Of a DNA stretch of 64,000 bases, positions 8,507 to 17,465 are shown one piece after another. The notes beneath the pieces are model-generated. The model was not told the origin of the DNA. It saw nothing but the letters and a program-made list of their open reading frames with translations, and did no database searches. Position 1 is the stretch's first letter; each line of letters begins with the position of its first letter. Position numbers and translations under genes: made by a program. Location of the stretch: NCBI RefSeq assembly GCF_010820665.1, contig NZ_JAAIKC010000007.1, positions 124,001 to 188,000 of the forward strand, in the 5' to 3' direction. Source of the stretch: Paenibacillus sp. SYP-B3998 (GTDB lineage: Bacteria > Bacillota > Bacilli > Paenibacillales > NBRC-103111).

Positions 8507-8989
8507 ATGGTTTTTACATTGGATCGAATCCTGTTAATAGCGGTCTGGGCAATTTCTATTACGGGTTTGCTCTTGATACCTAAACGTTGGAGACGTGAGG
8601 CACAGGTAGTGTTCTTGTTCCAACAATTTATTAATTGGATTCTGGGGCTCCTTGTCGTTCAAAATGGTTGGATCGAATATCCGCTAAGAGAACTTGTCTA
8701 TAACCGAACAAGTTTTACTTTTGAGTTCATGGCCTATCCAATCGTTGCTGTATATATGAATTTGTATTATCCGATACAGAAAAGTGTCTGGATTAAGCTG
8801 ATGTATGTGGCCGCTTATCCTGCTGGATTAACCGCCATTGAGCATTTTATTGAAAAGAAAACACCGTTAATTGACTATATAACGTGGAAATGGTACTGGA
8901 CATTTTTAAGCGTTTGGGTAACTTTGTATTTGTCCAGATGGTTCTACACCTGGTTCTTCCGAAAAGCTGTTGTTTCTGAGAACTATTAG
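8507..8989 (+). CDS. CBO0543-family membrane protein, second of a tandem pair
   Basis: A 160-residue paralogue of the preceding gene, with matching landmarks (RREAQVVFLFQQFINW, NLYYP, LYLSRWFYTWFF). The frame is open upstream into the first gene, but ATG 8507 is preferred because it aligns with the first paralogue and follows AGAGGAAGAGGG. The pair is probably translated from one message and ends at a strong terminator. Confidence 0.75.
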   Translation: MVFTLDRILLIAVWAISITGLLLIPKRWRREAQVVFLFQQFINWILGLLVVQNGWIEYPLRELVYNRTSFTFEFMAYPIVAVYMNLYYPIQKSVWIKLMYVAAYPAGLTAIEHFIEKKTPLIDYITWKWYWTFLSVWVTLYLSRWFYTWFFRKAVVSENY

Positions 8990-9017
8990 CTTGCCTATTG
9001 GATTTTAAGGAAAGCAA

Positions 9018-9044
9018 AAAAAGCCTCAAAAGTGGAGGCTTTTT
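9018..9044 (+). terminator. Terminator after the CBO0543 pair
   Basis: AAGCCTC pairs with GAGGCTT across a short loop, with a T-run to 9044. Confidence 0.85.
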
Positions 9045-9243
9045 ATTTTGGGGAAATGCCAGAAAGCGATTGTGAAAAAGGGATGTTCGCCTATCGTTTA
9101 CCGATAATGATGGGAACGGTATGATAGAGCTTGAAGGAAAGTACGTGAATAAGGCGGAAATTGTTAATGTAGAAGGAATATGCCAAGTAGCGATGAGCAG
9201 ATAAACTGGGCTTTCGCTTTTTTGTTAAAGGAGAAATAAAATT

Positions 9244-9777
9244 ATGATCTTGCATAAAGGTGAAATCTTGTTTCGCCAAGGTGAAACGGGGCCGCTTTAC
9301 CAGATAAAAAACGGTCTTCTAAAAATCGTCCGGTTCCATGAAGACGGAAACTCGGTTCTCGTGAATATCATTGTGCCGAATGAAATCATCCCCCACCATG
9401 CATTGATAAGCCCTAATCCTTACTATGGCACAGCTATTGCTCTTGTAACTTGTGAAATTGAGATGATTTCGGCGGCACAGTGGTATCGGGAATTGGAGAA
9501 CGATCCAGATAAATGCCGCACAATCGCCCTTCTTTTGCAGGACAAGCTGCGCATGATGCAGCAGCGGATCGATCAACTGACCGAGATCGCCCCGGCGGAA
9601 AAATTAAAAAAGCTGCAGAGTTGGTTCCTAGCCTATATGCCTCTAGATAAATTGACCGATATCTTGACACAGGAAGAGATCGGTCAGTTTATCGGCCTTC
9701 GCCGTGAAACGGTTAATCGGCTATTAAGAGCTCAATCGGAGGCGGACAAGCTGCCGGCAGGGCCGAAGAACTCATAA
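9244..9777 (+). CDS. Crp/Fnr-family transcriptional regulator
   Basis: A 177-residue regulator, shorter than a typical Crp (about 210). The N-terminal cyclic-nucleotide-binding fold starts directly with [11 protein letters not shown] and lacks the usual leader strand. A dimerisation helix follows, then a C-terminal winged HTH ([20 protein letters not shown]) with the E-x-x-x-R recognition helix of the Fnr/Crp class. Only two Cys are present and no Fe-S cluster motif, so this is not a classical oxygen-sensing Fnr. Its 3' end overlaps the convergent hmp gene by 46 bases, and hmp carries a Crp/Fnr box; control of hmp in response to NO or redox state is inferred. Confidence 0.88.
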   Translation: MILHKGEILFRQGETGPLYQIKNGLLKIVRFHEDGNSVLVNIIVPNEIIPHHALISPNPYYGTAIALVTCEIEMISAAQWYRELENDPDKCRTIALLLQDKLRMMQQRIDQLTEIAPAEKLKKLQSWFLAYMPLDKLTDILTQEEIGQFIGLRRETVNRLLRAQSEADKLPAGPKNS

Positions 9778-10958
9778 TGGATATTTTCTTGGGGAATTTC
9801 CCATACATTAAGTGCATGGTGTATCACTTTCATAAAAGGCAATGGACCGCAGAAATAAAAGCTGGCTTCCTTCGTAGGCACCACACTTTGTAGCCAAGGC
9901 AAGTCAATGTATCCTTCTTTATGATAAGCTTGTTCCGCTTTATCCAGTACTGTAGGATTTTGATAACACCAATGAAAGGCTACCTGTGAATACATACTTG
10001 CGAGCTCCTCAACATGCTTACGCATAGCGTGCATGTCGCCGTTCTGAGCAGCGTGGATGAAGGTTACTTGCCGATTTGGATAGGATTCGACTAAGGTGTT
10101 CAACATACTGATTAATGGTGTCAACCCAACCCCGCCGCTTATGAATACAACGGGTTTTGTATCGTGTTGATCTAAGATGAAGTCTCCAGCAGGCGCGGAT
10201 AGCAACACAATCGCGCCTTCTTCGATCTGATCATGTAAATAAACAGAAACCTTACCAGACGGTTGTCCTGGAATGCCGTCCTCTCGCTTGACAGAAATGC
10301 GATAATAAGGCTTCCCAGCAGCCTCGGACAGGCTATATTGACGGATATGAGTGAAAGCTTCTCCCGGAATTTCTACTTTTATACTTATATATTGTCCTGG
10401 CTCAAATGGAGCGATGGATTGACCATCTTGAGGTACCAAATAAAAGGAAGTGATGACGTCGCTTTCTCGAATTTTTCGGTCCACGCGAAAGGCTCTGAAA
10501 GCGTCCCATCCTCCTATTTGTTCTTTGGCGTGCACATACATATCCGCTTCCACACCAATAAAGGCATCGGCAATTACGCCATAGGCTTCTCCCCATGCTT
10601 GAAGGATGTCATCTGTTGCCGCATCACCAAGTACATCCTTGATGGCGGCGAGAAGATTTTGCCCTACAATTGGATAATGTTCTGCTTTTACGCCGAGACT
10701 ACGGTGCTTATGAGCAATTTGCTTGACAACGGGTAAGATCGTTTCTAGTTGATCGATGTGCTTTGCGGCAGCATAAACAGCGTTGGCTAAAGCTGTTGGT
10801 TGCTTGCCTTGTTTTTGGTTGGCATGATTAAAGATATGAAGCAGTTCGGGATGCGCTGTAAACAATCTTTCATAAAATCGTTTTGTAATCGTGGTTCCAT
10901 GGATCTCGAGTACAGGAACAGTAGATTCTATTACGCTTATTGTTTTTTCGCTTAACAT
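9732..10958 (-). CDS. hmp: Flavohaemoglobin, nitric oxide dioxygenase
   Basis: A 408-residue protein that converts NO plus O2 to nitrate using NAD(P)H. The N-terminal globin domain (1 to about 140) has proximal haem His85 and distal-pocket Tyr29 and Gln53, the positions found in E. coli Hmp. The FAD domain has RQYSLS. The NAD domain has GGVGLTP and ends YFCGP ... EFFGP. Length and domain order are standard. The promoter has a perfect TGTGA-N6-TCACA box centred at -41.5 from the predicted start, the position expected for an activator. With a nitrate reductase nearby, a role against NO from nitrate/nitrite metabolism is plausible. Confidence 0.96.
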   Translation of the reverse strand: MLSEKTISVIESTVPVLEIHGTTITKRFYERLFTAHPELLHIFNHANQKQGKQPTALANAVYAAAKHIDQLETILPVVKQIAHKHRSLGVKAEHYPIVGQNLLAAIKDVLGDAATDDILQAWGEAYGVIADAFIGVEADMYVHAKEQIGGWDAFRAFRVDRKIRESDVITSFYLVPQDGQSIAPFEPGQYISIKVEIPGEAFTHIRQYSLSEAAGKPYYRISVKREDGIPGQPSGKVSVYLHDQIEEGAIVLLSAPAGDFILDQHDTKPVVFISGGVGLTPLISMLNTLVESYPNRQVTFIHAAQNGDMHAMRKHVEELASMYSQVAFHWCYQNPTVLDKAEQAYHKEGYIDLPWLQSVVPTKEASFYFCGPLPFMKVIHHALNVWEIPQENIHYEFFGPAGSLSASD

Positions 10959-10999
10959 TAGCGTATCGCCTCGCTCTTATTTGATTTGGTTATGATTCA

Positions 11000-11005
11000 A
11001 GTATA
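11000..11005 (-). promoter_or_regulatory. -10 element of the hmp promoter
   Basis: TATACT on the minus strand, predicting a start at about 10993 and a 5' UTR of about 35 bases. Confidence 0.55.
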
Positions 11006-11026
11006 TAGAGAGGAAGAAACATGACG

Positions 11027-11042
11027 TGTGATTATAATCACA
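11027..11042 (-). promoter_or_regulatory. Perfect Fnr/Crp box upstream of hmp
   Basis: TGTGATTATAATCACA is fully palindromic and the symmetry extends one base each way (11026-11043). It fits the TGTGA-N6-TCACA consensus known for Bacillus Fnr and Crp. The centre lies 41.5 bases upstream of the start predicted from the -10 at 11000-11005. Confidence 0.85.
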
Positions 11043-11043
11043 C

Positions 11044-11591
11044 TAAGTTTCAAAGATCTGTGTCCGTCTATAAGCTTATAAGAACTCCGTAATAGATGAC
11101 CCTAATTCGCCATTTTCTCATAATTGTCGAAGCTACTCCTTCGGTGAAGTAAAAGAAAGTGGATTGTAGGGTCTTTTTTTGTGCTTCTCGTAATACTTCA
11201 AAGTTAGTCAAGGAGGAGTAAACTTTGAGCTTCGTGTTATTTGTGCAACCGCAATTTTTTACGCGATGGAGCGATTCTTGTTGTAGGGAGAACTTTTCTT
11301 GAATAAGTAAAAATCCATTCTTACTAAAAGTTGGCATTCAAATGGATGTATCGAAGTATGATCCCACATACAGGATAGAAAAATTCGGTATTGGTTAAAA
11401 CGCTATGGCCATGCACGTTTGAACATTTTTGCTGCAATCATTGCCGGAAAAAGAAACCGACAAAGTTCGGTTTCTATTTTTGCATTAATGTTTTTGGCGA
11501 TTGATGCTTTTGCTTACTCCTATTGTTGCTACTATTAAGAGAGCGAATCCAGCGCCAGCTGCTTGCCGGACTACACAGGTATTCGACGATA
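11044..11591. other. Intergenic region without a convincing gene
   Basis: An 89-codon minus-strand frame (11068-11337) lacks any SD and is not believed. GACCCTA near 11098 and TAGGGTC near 11165 followed by seven T could form a large-loop hairpin on the plus strand. A strong orphan plus-strand terminator is listed separately. Nothing else is recognisable. Confidence 0.5.
11452..11481 (+). terminator. Orphan plus-strand terminator
   Basis: AGAAACCGA pairs perfectly with TCGGTTTCT (11467-11475), followed by ATTTTTG. No plus-strand gene lies within 1.6 kb upstream, which suggests a short untranslated RNA or a lost gene. Confidence 0.8.
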
Positions 11592-11643
11592 ATAAAAACA
11601 GTCGCAGAGTACCGACGGTCATGCCGGTGCCCTGCGACTGTTT
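11592..11643 (-). terminator. Terminator of the DinB gene
   Basis: ACAGTCGCAG pairs with CTGCGACTGT (11598-11607 and 11632-11641), with CCGGT/ACCG inner pairing and TTTTTATT on the minus strand. Confidence 0.8.
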
Positions 11644-11670
11644 GGCGCGCATTGGATCGAGAAACTTAGT

Positions 11671-12168
11671 TCATTGGACTTCCTCGTCGGCTGAGGGACC
11701 GTAGATGCCCGGGACCGGAATATCGAGAAGCCGCAAGTATACCCCGAGCTGCGCCCGGTGGTGGACCATGTGGCTTAATCCGAAGGTGCGGAGCGCGATC
11801 GCCCGCGGCTTGCGGAGGATGATATGGTCGCCGTGGCGCAGCGTCCATTCCTCGCCGAGCGTTTTCTCGTCGCATTCGGCGAGAAACTTTTCAAACTTGC
11901 CGACGTTCGCGTCGAACTCCTCCAGAACGTCAGCGCGTTTTTCCAAAGGCTCCCGCCGCAGCGGCACGGTCGAAAGATCGAACTCCGGGTACTGAAAAAT
12001 CGCGATTTGCCAGTTCAGCAGGTTGATCAGGTGCGTGGCCAGCCCGCCGAGCGTCATCGATTTCTCGTGCGGCTTCCACGACATATGCTCCTCGGGCAAG
12101 CGTTCCAGAATGCGGCGCGTAGTGGCCAGTTCATGCGTTGCGTCGCCGACGATCAGTTGTTTGACCAT
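11671..12168 (-). CDS. DinB/YfiT-superfamily putative metal-dependent enzyme
   Basis: A 165-residue DinB-like four-helix-bundle protein. The usual metal-binding His are seen as ATHLINL in the first half and HMVHHRAQ near the C-terminus, followed by the family ending IPVPGIYGPSADE. Members include thiol transferases and uncharacterised damage-induced proteins. ATG 12168 is chosen because GGAGGAGAGGAA lies just upstream; the frame extends 10 codons further. The coding strand is visibly GC-richer than the AT-rich flanks, with many GCG/CGG codons, which suggests recent acquisition. Confidence 0.85.
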   Translation of the reverse strand: MVKQLIVGDATHELATTRRILERLPEEHMSWKPHEKSMTLGGLATHLINLLNWQIAIFQYPEFDLSTVPLRREPLEKRADVLEEFDANVGKFEKFLAECDEKTLGEEWTLRHGDHIILRKPRAIALRTFGLSHMVHHRAQLGVYLRLLDIPVPGIYGPSADEEVQ

Positions 12169-12198
12169 AAATTCCTCTCCTCCCTTTTGGTTTAGCAT

Positions 12199-12829
12199 AC
12201 TATAAATCCCAGTCGAGTGGAAAGCTCTCTGGTTAGCTGACTATGATATTGCGCTAAACTGCCCGAGAGCTGAATAACGGCATGCCTTCTCACTCCAGCA
12301 TAATCCATTTTTTCTTCTTAACAATTCGGTCGGAAATAGGATCATTTTTTAATGGTAGAGGGGGATTCAACCATTGGATTCTATCGCGATTTTAGTAATA
12401 GGTTTCATCAGTATAATAATTCACCTTAGAGCGACACATATCTCTACAGAAATTATTAGATAAAAGATCTAGAGATAACGATTAGGTATTTCTATAAATG
12501 TACCCAGGTGAATCGAATAATCGATTACGTTAACGGAGAACGATAGTTGAATGACAAAAAAAAAGTAGGCCAAGACTGTATTGTTCCAGTTTTGGACTGC
12601 TTTTTTTGATGCTCCCAAAAGAATACATTAAATACATGCAAACAATGTACAAAGCTTTATAATTCAAGGGGTTTTCACACGCTCGTTAGATAACCGCGTA
12701 AAATATGCGTTAAGGATTTTTATAAATTTGAAAACGTTTGTTACATCCAGTTGTTGCTATCCTTAAACAGATAGTGGAAAATGTATGTCAAGGAAATATG
12801 CGAATTGCGTTTTTATTTGACTAAAAGAT
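12199..12829. other. AT-rich intergenic region
   Basis: No gene is supported. It contains one stable U-tailed hairpin (12555-12607, separate entry). I see no match to known RNA families or insertion-sequence ends. Confidence 0.4.
12555..12607 (+). terminator. Orphan hairpin with A-run and T-run flanks
   Basis: A 15-base arm (12564-12578) pairs with 12587-12601, mostly Watson-Crick with a few wobbles. Nine A precede it and seven T follow, so it could terminate either strand. Confidence 0.65.
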
Positions 12830-12841
12830 GGAGGATTGCTC

Positions 12842-12901
12842 ATGGGCGGCAAAATTACCAAAAAGGAAGATGCGATCTTTGTTGATTTTGAGGGATTATA
12901 A
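12842..12901 (+). CDS. Possible 19-residue small protein
   Basis: A very short frame, MGGKITKKEDAIFVDFEGL, sits 6 bases after a strong GGAGGA. The ribosome site is convincing but the frame is too short to judge. It may be the start of a gene truncated by a stop, or a leader peptide. It is not homologous to anything I recognise. Confidence 0.3.
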   Translation: MGGKITKKEDAIFVDFEGL

Positions 12902-13100
12902 CGGAAGCTTGGTTTTTAAAAAATATCGTGGATGGACTATTAGCAAATATGTAGTCGTCCATTCTCTGGCTACCTTAGCGGTCATCCGTCTTAGAGTAAG
13001 AAAAATCCGCTTTTCACACGTCTAAACGGTCGTCCTTAGTATATTTTCGTTAAAATGTTGGCGGAACCCCATATTGCTATGAATAGGAGCGCATCATCCT

Positions 13101-15068
13101 ATGCCGGATTGGTCTTATCACGCTATTTTTCGCCCTTTACTTTTTTGTTTGCCTGCCAAGCTGGCTCGGGGGCTCACGCTTCATGCGATGGGAGGGCTAA
13201 GCCGCATCCCCGGTGGGACGTTCGTTATCAAAACGATGGGGCACATGGAGCTGTCGCCTCTCCTCCAAAGTGAATTAGCAGGTGTGAGGGTACAATGTCC
13301 TGTGGGTTTAAGTGGAGGGCTTGATCCGCATGGTACAGCGAATAAAGCGCTGGCCCAGTTCGGGTTCGGCTTCATAGAACTCGGTCCTGTCACAGTCAGT
13401 CAGGTAGGCAGAGAAGTAGAAGCAGAGATGCTAAGAGAGGTGGAGCAGGAAGCCATCGTGTACCCCGATGGCTATGCAAATGACGGCGTCGATGACATTG
13501 TCCGTCGCCTGGCCAGAGGCACGGGGCATCCTTTGCCCCACTTTGTACGGCTCAGGCCCCTGCCTGGCAGCTCCCCGCGGGAAGCGCTTTGTCAGCAGCA
13601 AGAGCTGCTGACAAAGCTGACGCCATACGCGGCGGGCTTCTACTTCGATGGCCTTGACGAAGGCTGGCCATCGGCTGAGGCTGCGGCGTACCTCGTCGAG
13701 GTACGCCAGCTCGCTATGACAGCGGCGGCTGGGAAGCCGCTGTTGGTTTATGTGCCGCAGAGTTATCCACAGGAGATGCTGCGGCAGCTTGTAGAAGACG
13801 CCCAGCTAGGAGGCTGGAGCGGTGTCGTCATCGGCGAGGCTGTGCGCGATGCGCAGGACGACCGCCGTATTCGCGTTGGCGGTGCCGAGCAGCTCGGTGC
13901 CTCGCTGAGCCGAGTGCGGCTGCTCCGCGAGGCGCTGGGCGAGCGGAGCACGATTATCGCTGCTGGCGGTGTGCACCAGCCAGAGGATGCACTAGCGCTT
14001 CTCTCTGTTGGCGCGAACTGTGTCCAGCTGCACAGCGGGCTCGTATACGCGGGGCCGGGACTGCCCAAGCGAGTGAACGAAGCGATCATTTATGATCGCA
14101 TTCGAGCTACCGAAGAACCGGAATCGCCATCGTTTTGGGCAAACTGGGGTTGGATGAGCCTGCTAGGTATTGGCATGATGATCGGTGGTGTGCTTGCATG
14201 GCTTATTGCTACGACCAGCGTACTTCTGCCTTATGATGAGACATTTCTTGGGATAAGTCGGAATGCTATCCTGACATATAATGATCGCTTGCTGCATTTC
14301 ATGTCCCATGATCGGATTACTTTGGCCGGGACCATGGTCTCCATCGGTATCTTTTATTATCAGTTAGCCCATCATGGTCTTCGTTATGGACTTCATTGGG
14401 CGCGTACAGCAGTGTTCAGCTCTTGTGCGGTAGGATTCAGCAGCTTTTTCTTGTATCTCGGATATGGCTTCTTCGATCCTTTACATGCCCTTGCTGCCGC
14501 AGTGCTGCTGCCTATGCTGCTCATGTCGATGCGGGGCCTGAAGGACAGGCCTTCGCGGAAACCGCCAGGGCTTTGCAATGACGCTGTTTGGCGCAGGGCG
14601 CAGTGGGGACAGTGCTGTTTCGTCGTACTTGGATTTGCGCTAGGGATCGGTGGGCTTACGATATCTTCCATCGGTGTTACGACGGTATTTGTACCGACAG
14701 ATCTCACTTATGTGGGTCTGAGCGCCGAGCAGCTTGCGAGTTGGAACGAGCGTCTCATTCCCTTGATTGCGCATGATCGAGCAGGTTTCGGCGGCGCTCT
14801 GTTTTCCCTCGCGGTGGCAATCACGTCTTCGGCGCTATGGGGCGTAAACCAGGGCGAAGCTTGGTTATGGTGGACGTTCTTCTTGGGTGGACTGCCTGGG
14901 TTCGCCGCCGGACTGCTTGTTCATTTTCATATCGGCTATACCGATTTCATCCATCTTCTTCCTGTCTATATTGCAGTTGCTCTTTATGCTGTTGGACTGT
15001 ATCTCATGTATCCGTTTCTCGTAGGCAGGGCGAGTGTACCGACTGTCGCTCTAACGAACAATTCTTAA
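13101..15068 (+). CDS. Dihydroorotate-dehydrogenase-like barrel fused to a duplicated 8-helix membrane domain
   Basis: A 655-residue fusion. Residues 1 to about 335 follow class 2 PyrD: an N-terminal amphipathic region, PVGLSGGLDPHG for PVGLAAGFDKNG, and GFGFIELGPVT. The C-terminal phosphate-binding part (AAGGVHQPEDAL ... GLVYAGPGLPKRV) is intact. The catalytic segment normally VNxSSPNTPGL is replaced by FYFDGLDEGWPS, and the usual VKIAPDL Lys is absent (LVYVPQSY). It may bind FMN but probably not oxidise dihydroorotate. Residues 340-650 hold two homologous 4-helix units about 155 residues apart, each with a (P)xD-T-(F/Y)-x-G loop, a (S/A)HDR motif and a later HALA/HLLP helix. SD AGGAG is at 13085. 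Function unknown. Confidence 0.8.
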   Translation: MPDWSYHAIFRPLLFCLPAKLARGLTLHAMGGLSRIPGGTFVIKTMGHMELSPLLQSELAGVRVQCPVGLSGGLDPHGTANKALAQFGFGFIELGPVTVSQVGREVEAEMLREVEQEAIVYPDGYANDGVDDIVRRLARGTGHPLPHFVRLRPLPGSSPREALCQQQELLTKLTPYAAGFYFDGLDEGWPSAEAAAYLVEVRQLAMTAAAGKPLLVYVPQSYPQEMLRQLVEDAQLGGWSGVVIGEAVRDAQDDRRIRVGGAEQLGASLSRVRLLREALGERSTIIAAGGVHQPEDALALLSVGANCVQLHSGLVYAGPGLPKRVNEAIIYDRIRATEEPESPSFWANWGWMSLLGIGMMIGGVLAWLIATTSVLLPYDETFLGISRNAILTYNDRLLHFMSHDRITLAGTMVSIGIFYYQLAHHGLRYGLHWARTAVFSSCAVGFSSFFLYLGYGFFDPLHALAAAVLLPMLLMSMRGLKDRPSRKPPGLCNDAVWRRAQWGQCCFVVLGFALGIGGLTISSIGVTTVFVPTDLTYVGLSAEQLASWNERLIPLIAHDRAGFGGALFSLAVAITSSALWGVNQGEAWLWWTFFLGGLPGFAAGLLVHFHIGYTDFIHLLPVYIAVALYAVGLYLMYPFLVGRASVPTVALTNNS

Positions 15069-15089
15069 CCCTTAAGGGAGGTGATGCTG

Positions 15090-15821
15090 ATGGAGAAAAT
15101 AGCGATAATTTCAGATATTCATGGCAACATGCCAGCTCTAGATGCCGTGTTGGAGGATATCCGCCACCGTGATCTTAAGAGCATCCTATGTCTGGGGGAC
15201 TTAGTTGGGAAAGGTCCGCATTCCGAGCGTGCCGTAGATCGTATAAGGGAGGTTTGCCATACCGTCATTATGGGGAATTGGGACGATTTCATGAGCAAAC
15301 CCGCAGAAGACCCGACCTTGAATTGGCATCAAGCTAGACTGGGAACGGAGCGAATGGCATACCTGCGAGGATTGCCGTTTTCTTATGAATTTTGGATGAG
15401 CGGCAAATACGTAAGGCTGTTTCATGCTTCTCCAAGAAGCGTCTATGAACGCATCCAGCCATGGGATGCTATGGATAGCCGATTGTCGATGTTCGAGTCT
15501 TCAGCGCTATGCTCGGAAACGCTACAAGCCGATGTAGCGGGCTATGGAGACGTTCATAATGCGTATCTTCAGCACTTGAATGGGCGCACGTTATTCAACG
15601 TAGGCAGTGTTGGCAACCCACTGGATATGCCGCAGGCTTCTTATGCCATTCTTGAAGGACATTACCATAGTAAGAAGACAGCACCTCTGAATATTCAACT
15701 GGTTCGTGTCCCGTACGACATTGAGCGTGCCGTGCAGCAAGCGAAAGATGAGGATATGCCAGATTTGGAGCCTTATGTTATAGAGCTTCGTACAGGGCAA
15801 TATCGTGGGAAGAAGAAGTAA
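15090..15821 (+). CDS. Metallophosphoesterase (calcineurin-like)
   Basis: A 243-residue enzyme with the dinuclear-metal motifs in order: SDIHGNMPALDAV, GDLVGKGP, GNWDDF, HASP and GDVHN. This is the YfcE/MJ0936-like subfamily of small phosphodiesterases or phosphatases; the substrate cannot be read from sequence. ATG 15090 is chosen since GGGAGGTG precedes it; GTG 15081 is in frame. It starts 21 bases after the DHODH-like fusion and may be co-transcribed with it. Confidence 0.88.
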   Translation: MEKIAIISDIHGNMPALDAVLEDIRHRDLKSILCLGDLVGKGPHSERAVDRIREVCHTVIMGNWDDFMSKPAEDPTLNWHQARLGTERMAYLRGLPFSYEFWMSGKYVRLFHASPRSVYERIQPWDAMDSRLSMFESSALCSETLQADVAGYGDVHNAYLQHLNGRTLFNVGSVGNPLDMPQASYAILEGHYHSKKTAPLNIQLVRVPYDIERAVQQAKDEDMPDLEPYVIELRTGQYRGKKK

Positions 15822-15854
15822 AGGGAAGCTCCATACAATTCATGCGAAATATGC

Positions 15855-15860
15855 TATAAT
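15855..15860 (+). promoter_or_regulatory. -10 element before aroQ
   Basis: A consensus TATAAT, 40 bases ahead of the aroQ start; no convincing -35 is seen. Confidence 0.45.
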
Positions 15861-15900
15861 TATTAGTTAAATGCATGGAAGGTAAGGAGACTACGACCGC

Positions 15901-16179
15901 ATGAATAACACGGAGCTAAAGGGTCTGCGCACCCAAATTGATGAAATCAATCTTAAATTACTTGATCTTTTGAATGAAAGAGCGAGGGTTGTCGAGCTCA
16001 TTGGAGCCTATAAACGCAGCGCAGGCATTCAAGATGTGTACGATCCAATTAGAGAACGAGAAATCTTCGAGCATCTATGCAGCCAAAACAAAGGGCCCTT
16101 TGATGATGAAATGATCAAAAATATTTTCAAGCAAATCTTCGACGAATCCTCAGAGCTTCAAAGTCGGCAAAGAATTTAA
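15901..16179 (+). CDS. aroQ: Chorismate mutase, AroQ class, monofunctional
   Basis: A 92-residue all-helical enzyme converting chorismate to prephenate for Phe/Tyr synthesis. The sequence shows the AroQ pattern LRTQIDEINLKLLDLLNERA, then YKRSAG and YDPIREREI, with the conserved Arg and Lys that hold the substrate. The length fits a stand-alone domain. It is flanked by its own TATAAT and terminator, so it is monocistronic. SD AAGGAG. Confidence 0.93.
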   Translation: MNNTELKGLRTQIDEINLKLLDLLNERARVVELIGAYKRSAGIQDVYDPIREREIFEHLCSQNKGPFDDEMIKNIFKQIFDESSELQSRQRI

Positions 16180-16185
16180 ATGGGA

Positions 16186-16233
16186 AAAACGGATACAGTG
16201 CCAGAAGGGATTCTGCGGCTGCATCCGTTTTTT
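16186..16233 (+). terminator. Terminator of aroQ
   Basis: AACGGAT pairs with ATCCGTT, extended by CAG/CTG across bulges, with a six-T tail. Confidence 0.75.
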
Positions 16234-16383
16234 CACGAATTGAATGCTATAGAATTCCTGTCAATGGAATCTTTTTTTACTGATGTTCTGCATTGAGCCT
16301 GAACGTCATTTAGGTTATGATGAAAGTCGGTGCTCGCAAGCATAATTGGCGGCAGCACGTCTAAAATTCAAGGATAAAGTGAG

Positions 16384-17427
16384 ATGGATAAGATGAATGC
16401 TAAGGATTTACACTATACAATGCCCGCAGAATGGACAGCTCATGAGCGCACCTTCGTTTCATGGCCGGTACAAGCTTCAATGGTGTACCCAGAAGATCAT
16501 GCAGTTGTAACAAAGGGCTACACTGATTTAGTGAAGGCTATTGCCGAATTCGAGCCTGTGACCGTTATTGTTAACCCAGGGGACGCGGAACAGGTAAAAG
16601 CCTTGTTCGAAGAGTCCAACATCGAGTTCCTAGCGATCGAGCATAATGATGCTTGGTTTAGAGATAATGGGCCAACCTTTGTGCTGAATGCAGAGCAGGG
16701 AATCGCGGCAGTAAACTGGAAATTCAACGCGTGGGGAGGCAAGTATGCCCCTTGGAATTTGGATGATGAAGTAGCCCCGCAGGTATTAGAGCACTACGGT
16801 GTGAAGCGTTTGGACGCTCCGCTTGTCATGGAAGGCGGCTCTATTCATGTGGATGGGGAAGGCACGCTTTTGACAACAGAAGAGTGTCTCTTGAATACGA
16901 ATCGTAATCCAGAGCTAAGCCGCGAGCAGATTGAAGAGCATGTGAAAAATTTCGTCAATGTCGAGAAAATCATCTGGTTGAAAAACGGCCTGGATGGCGA
17001 CGAAACCGACGGTCATGTCGACAATATCGCCTGCTTCGCAGCTCCTGGTAAAATCATTATTCAGGTTTGCAACGAACCTGCGGATGAGAATTACGCGATT
17101 ACACAAGAGAATCTGGCGATTTTGCGCAGCGCAACAGATGCTAAGGGACGCGCTTTCGAGATCATCGAGATCGAGCAGCCTCCGAAAACATTCTTTGAAG
17201 AGCAGCGTTTGACGCTGAGCTATCTGAACTTCTACTTCGTGAACGGCGGTATCATTTTGCCGGTGTTTGGTGGAACGGCTGAAGACACGGATCGCAAAGC
17301 AGAGCAAGTATTAAGCTCAGCTTTCCCTGATCGTCGTATCCGCAAAATCAACGGCATGTCCATAATTAAAGAGGGCGGCAACGTCCACTGCACAACGCAG
17401 CAGATGCCAGCAAGTAAAAGAGCGTAA
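16384..17427 (+). CDS. aguA: Agmatine deiminase
   Basis: A 347-residue enzyme of the peptidyl-arginine-deiminase fold that turns agmatine into N-carbamoylputrescine and ammonia. FVSWPVQ, DAWFRDNGPTF, EGGSIHVDGEGTLL and the catalytic Cys336 in GGNVHCTTQQMP are all present. It is the first gene of a two-gene unit with aguB, 38 bases downstream. SD AAGGA at 16370. Together they form the arginine-decarboxylase-dependent route to putrescine; the decarboxylase is not in the window. Confidence 0.96.
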   Translation: MDKMNAKDLHYTMPAEWTAHERTFVSWPVQASMVYPEDHAVVTKGYTDLVKAIAEFEPVTVIVNPGDAEQVKALFEESNIEFLAIEHNDAWFRDNGPTFVLNAEQGIAAVNWKFNAWGGKYAPWNLDDEVAPQVLEHYGVKRLDAPLVMEGGSIHVDGEGTLLTTEECLLNTNRNPELSREQIEEHVKNFVNVEKIIWLKNGLDGDETDGHVDNIACFAAPGKIIIQVCNEPADENYAITQENLAILRSATDAKGRAFEIIEIEQPPKTFFEEQRLTLSYLNFYFVNGGIILPVFGGTAEDTDRKAEQVLSSAFPDRRIRKINGMSIIKEGGNVHCTTQQMPASKRA

Positions 17428-17465
17428 GCTTTGTAACATAAAGAACTAGATGAGAGGTGATTGGA

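Noticed and set aside
11068..11337. 89-codon minus-strand frame upstream of hmp
   Set aside because: No ribosome site, no protein-like pattern, and it lies in the hmp upstream region.
12828..13025. 65-codon frame starting at the SD of the 19-residue peptide
   Set aside because: Its ATG overlaps the SD used by the next ATG; composition does not look like protein.
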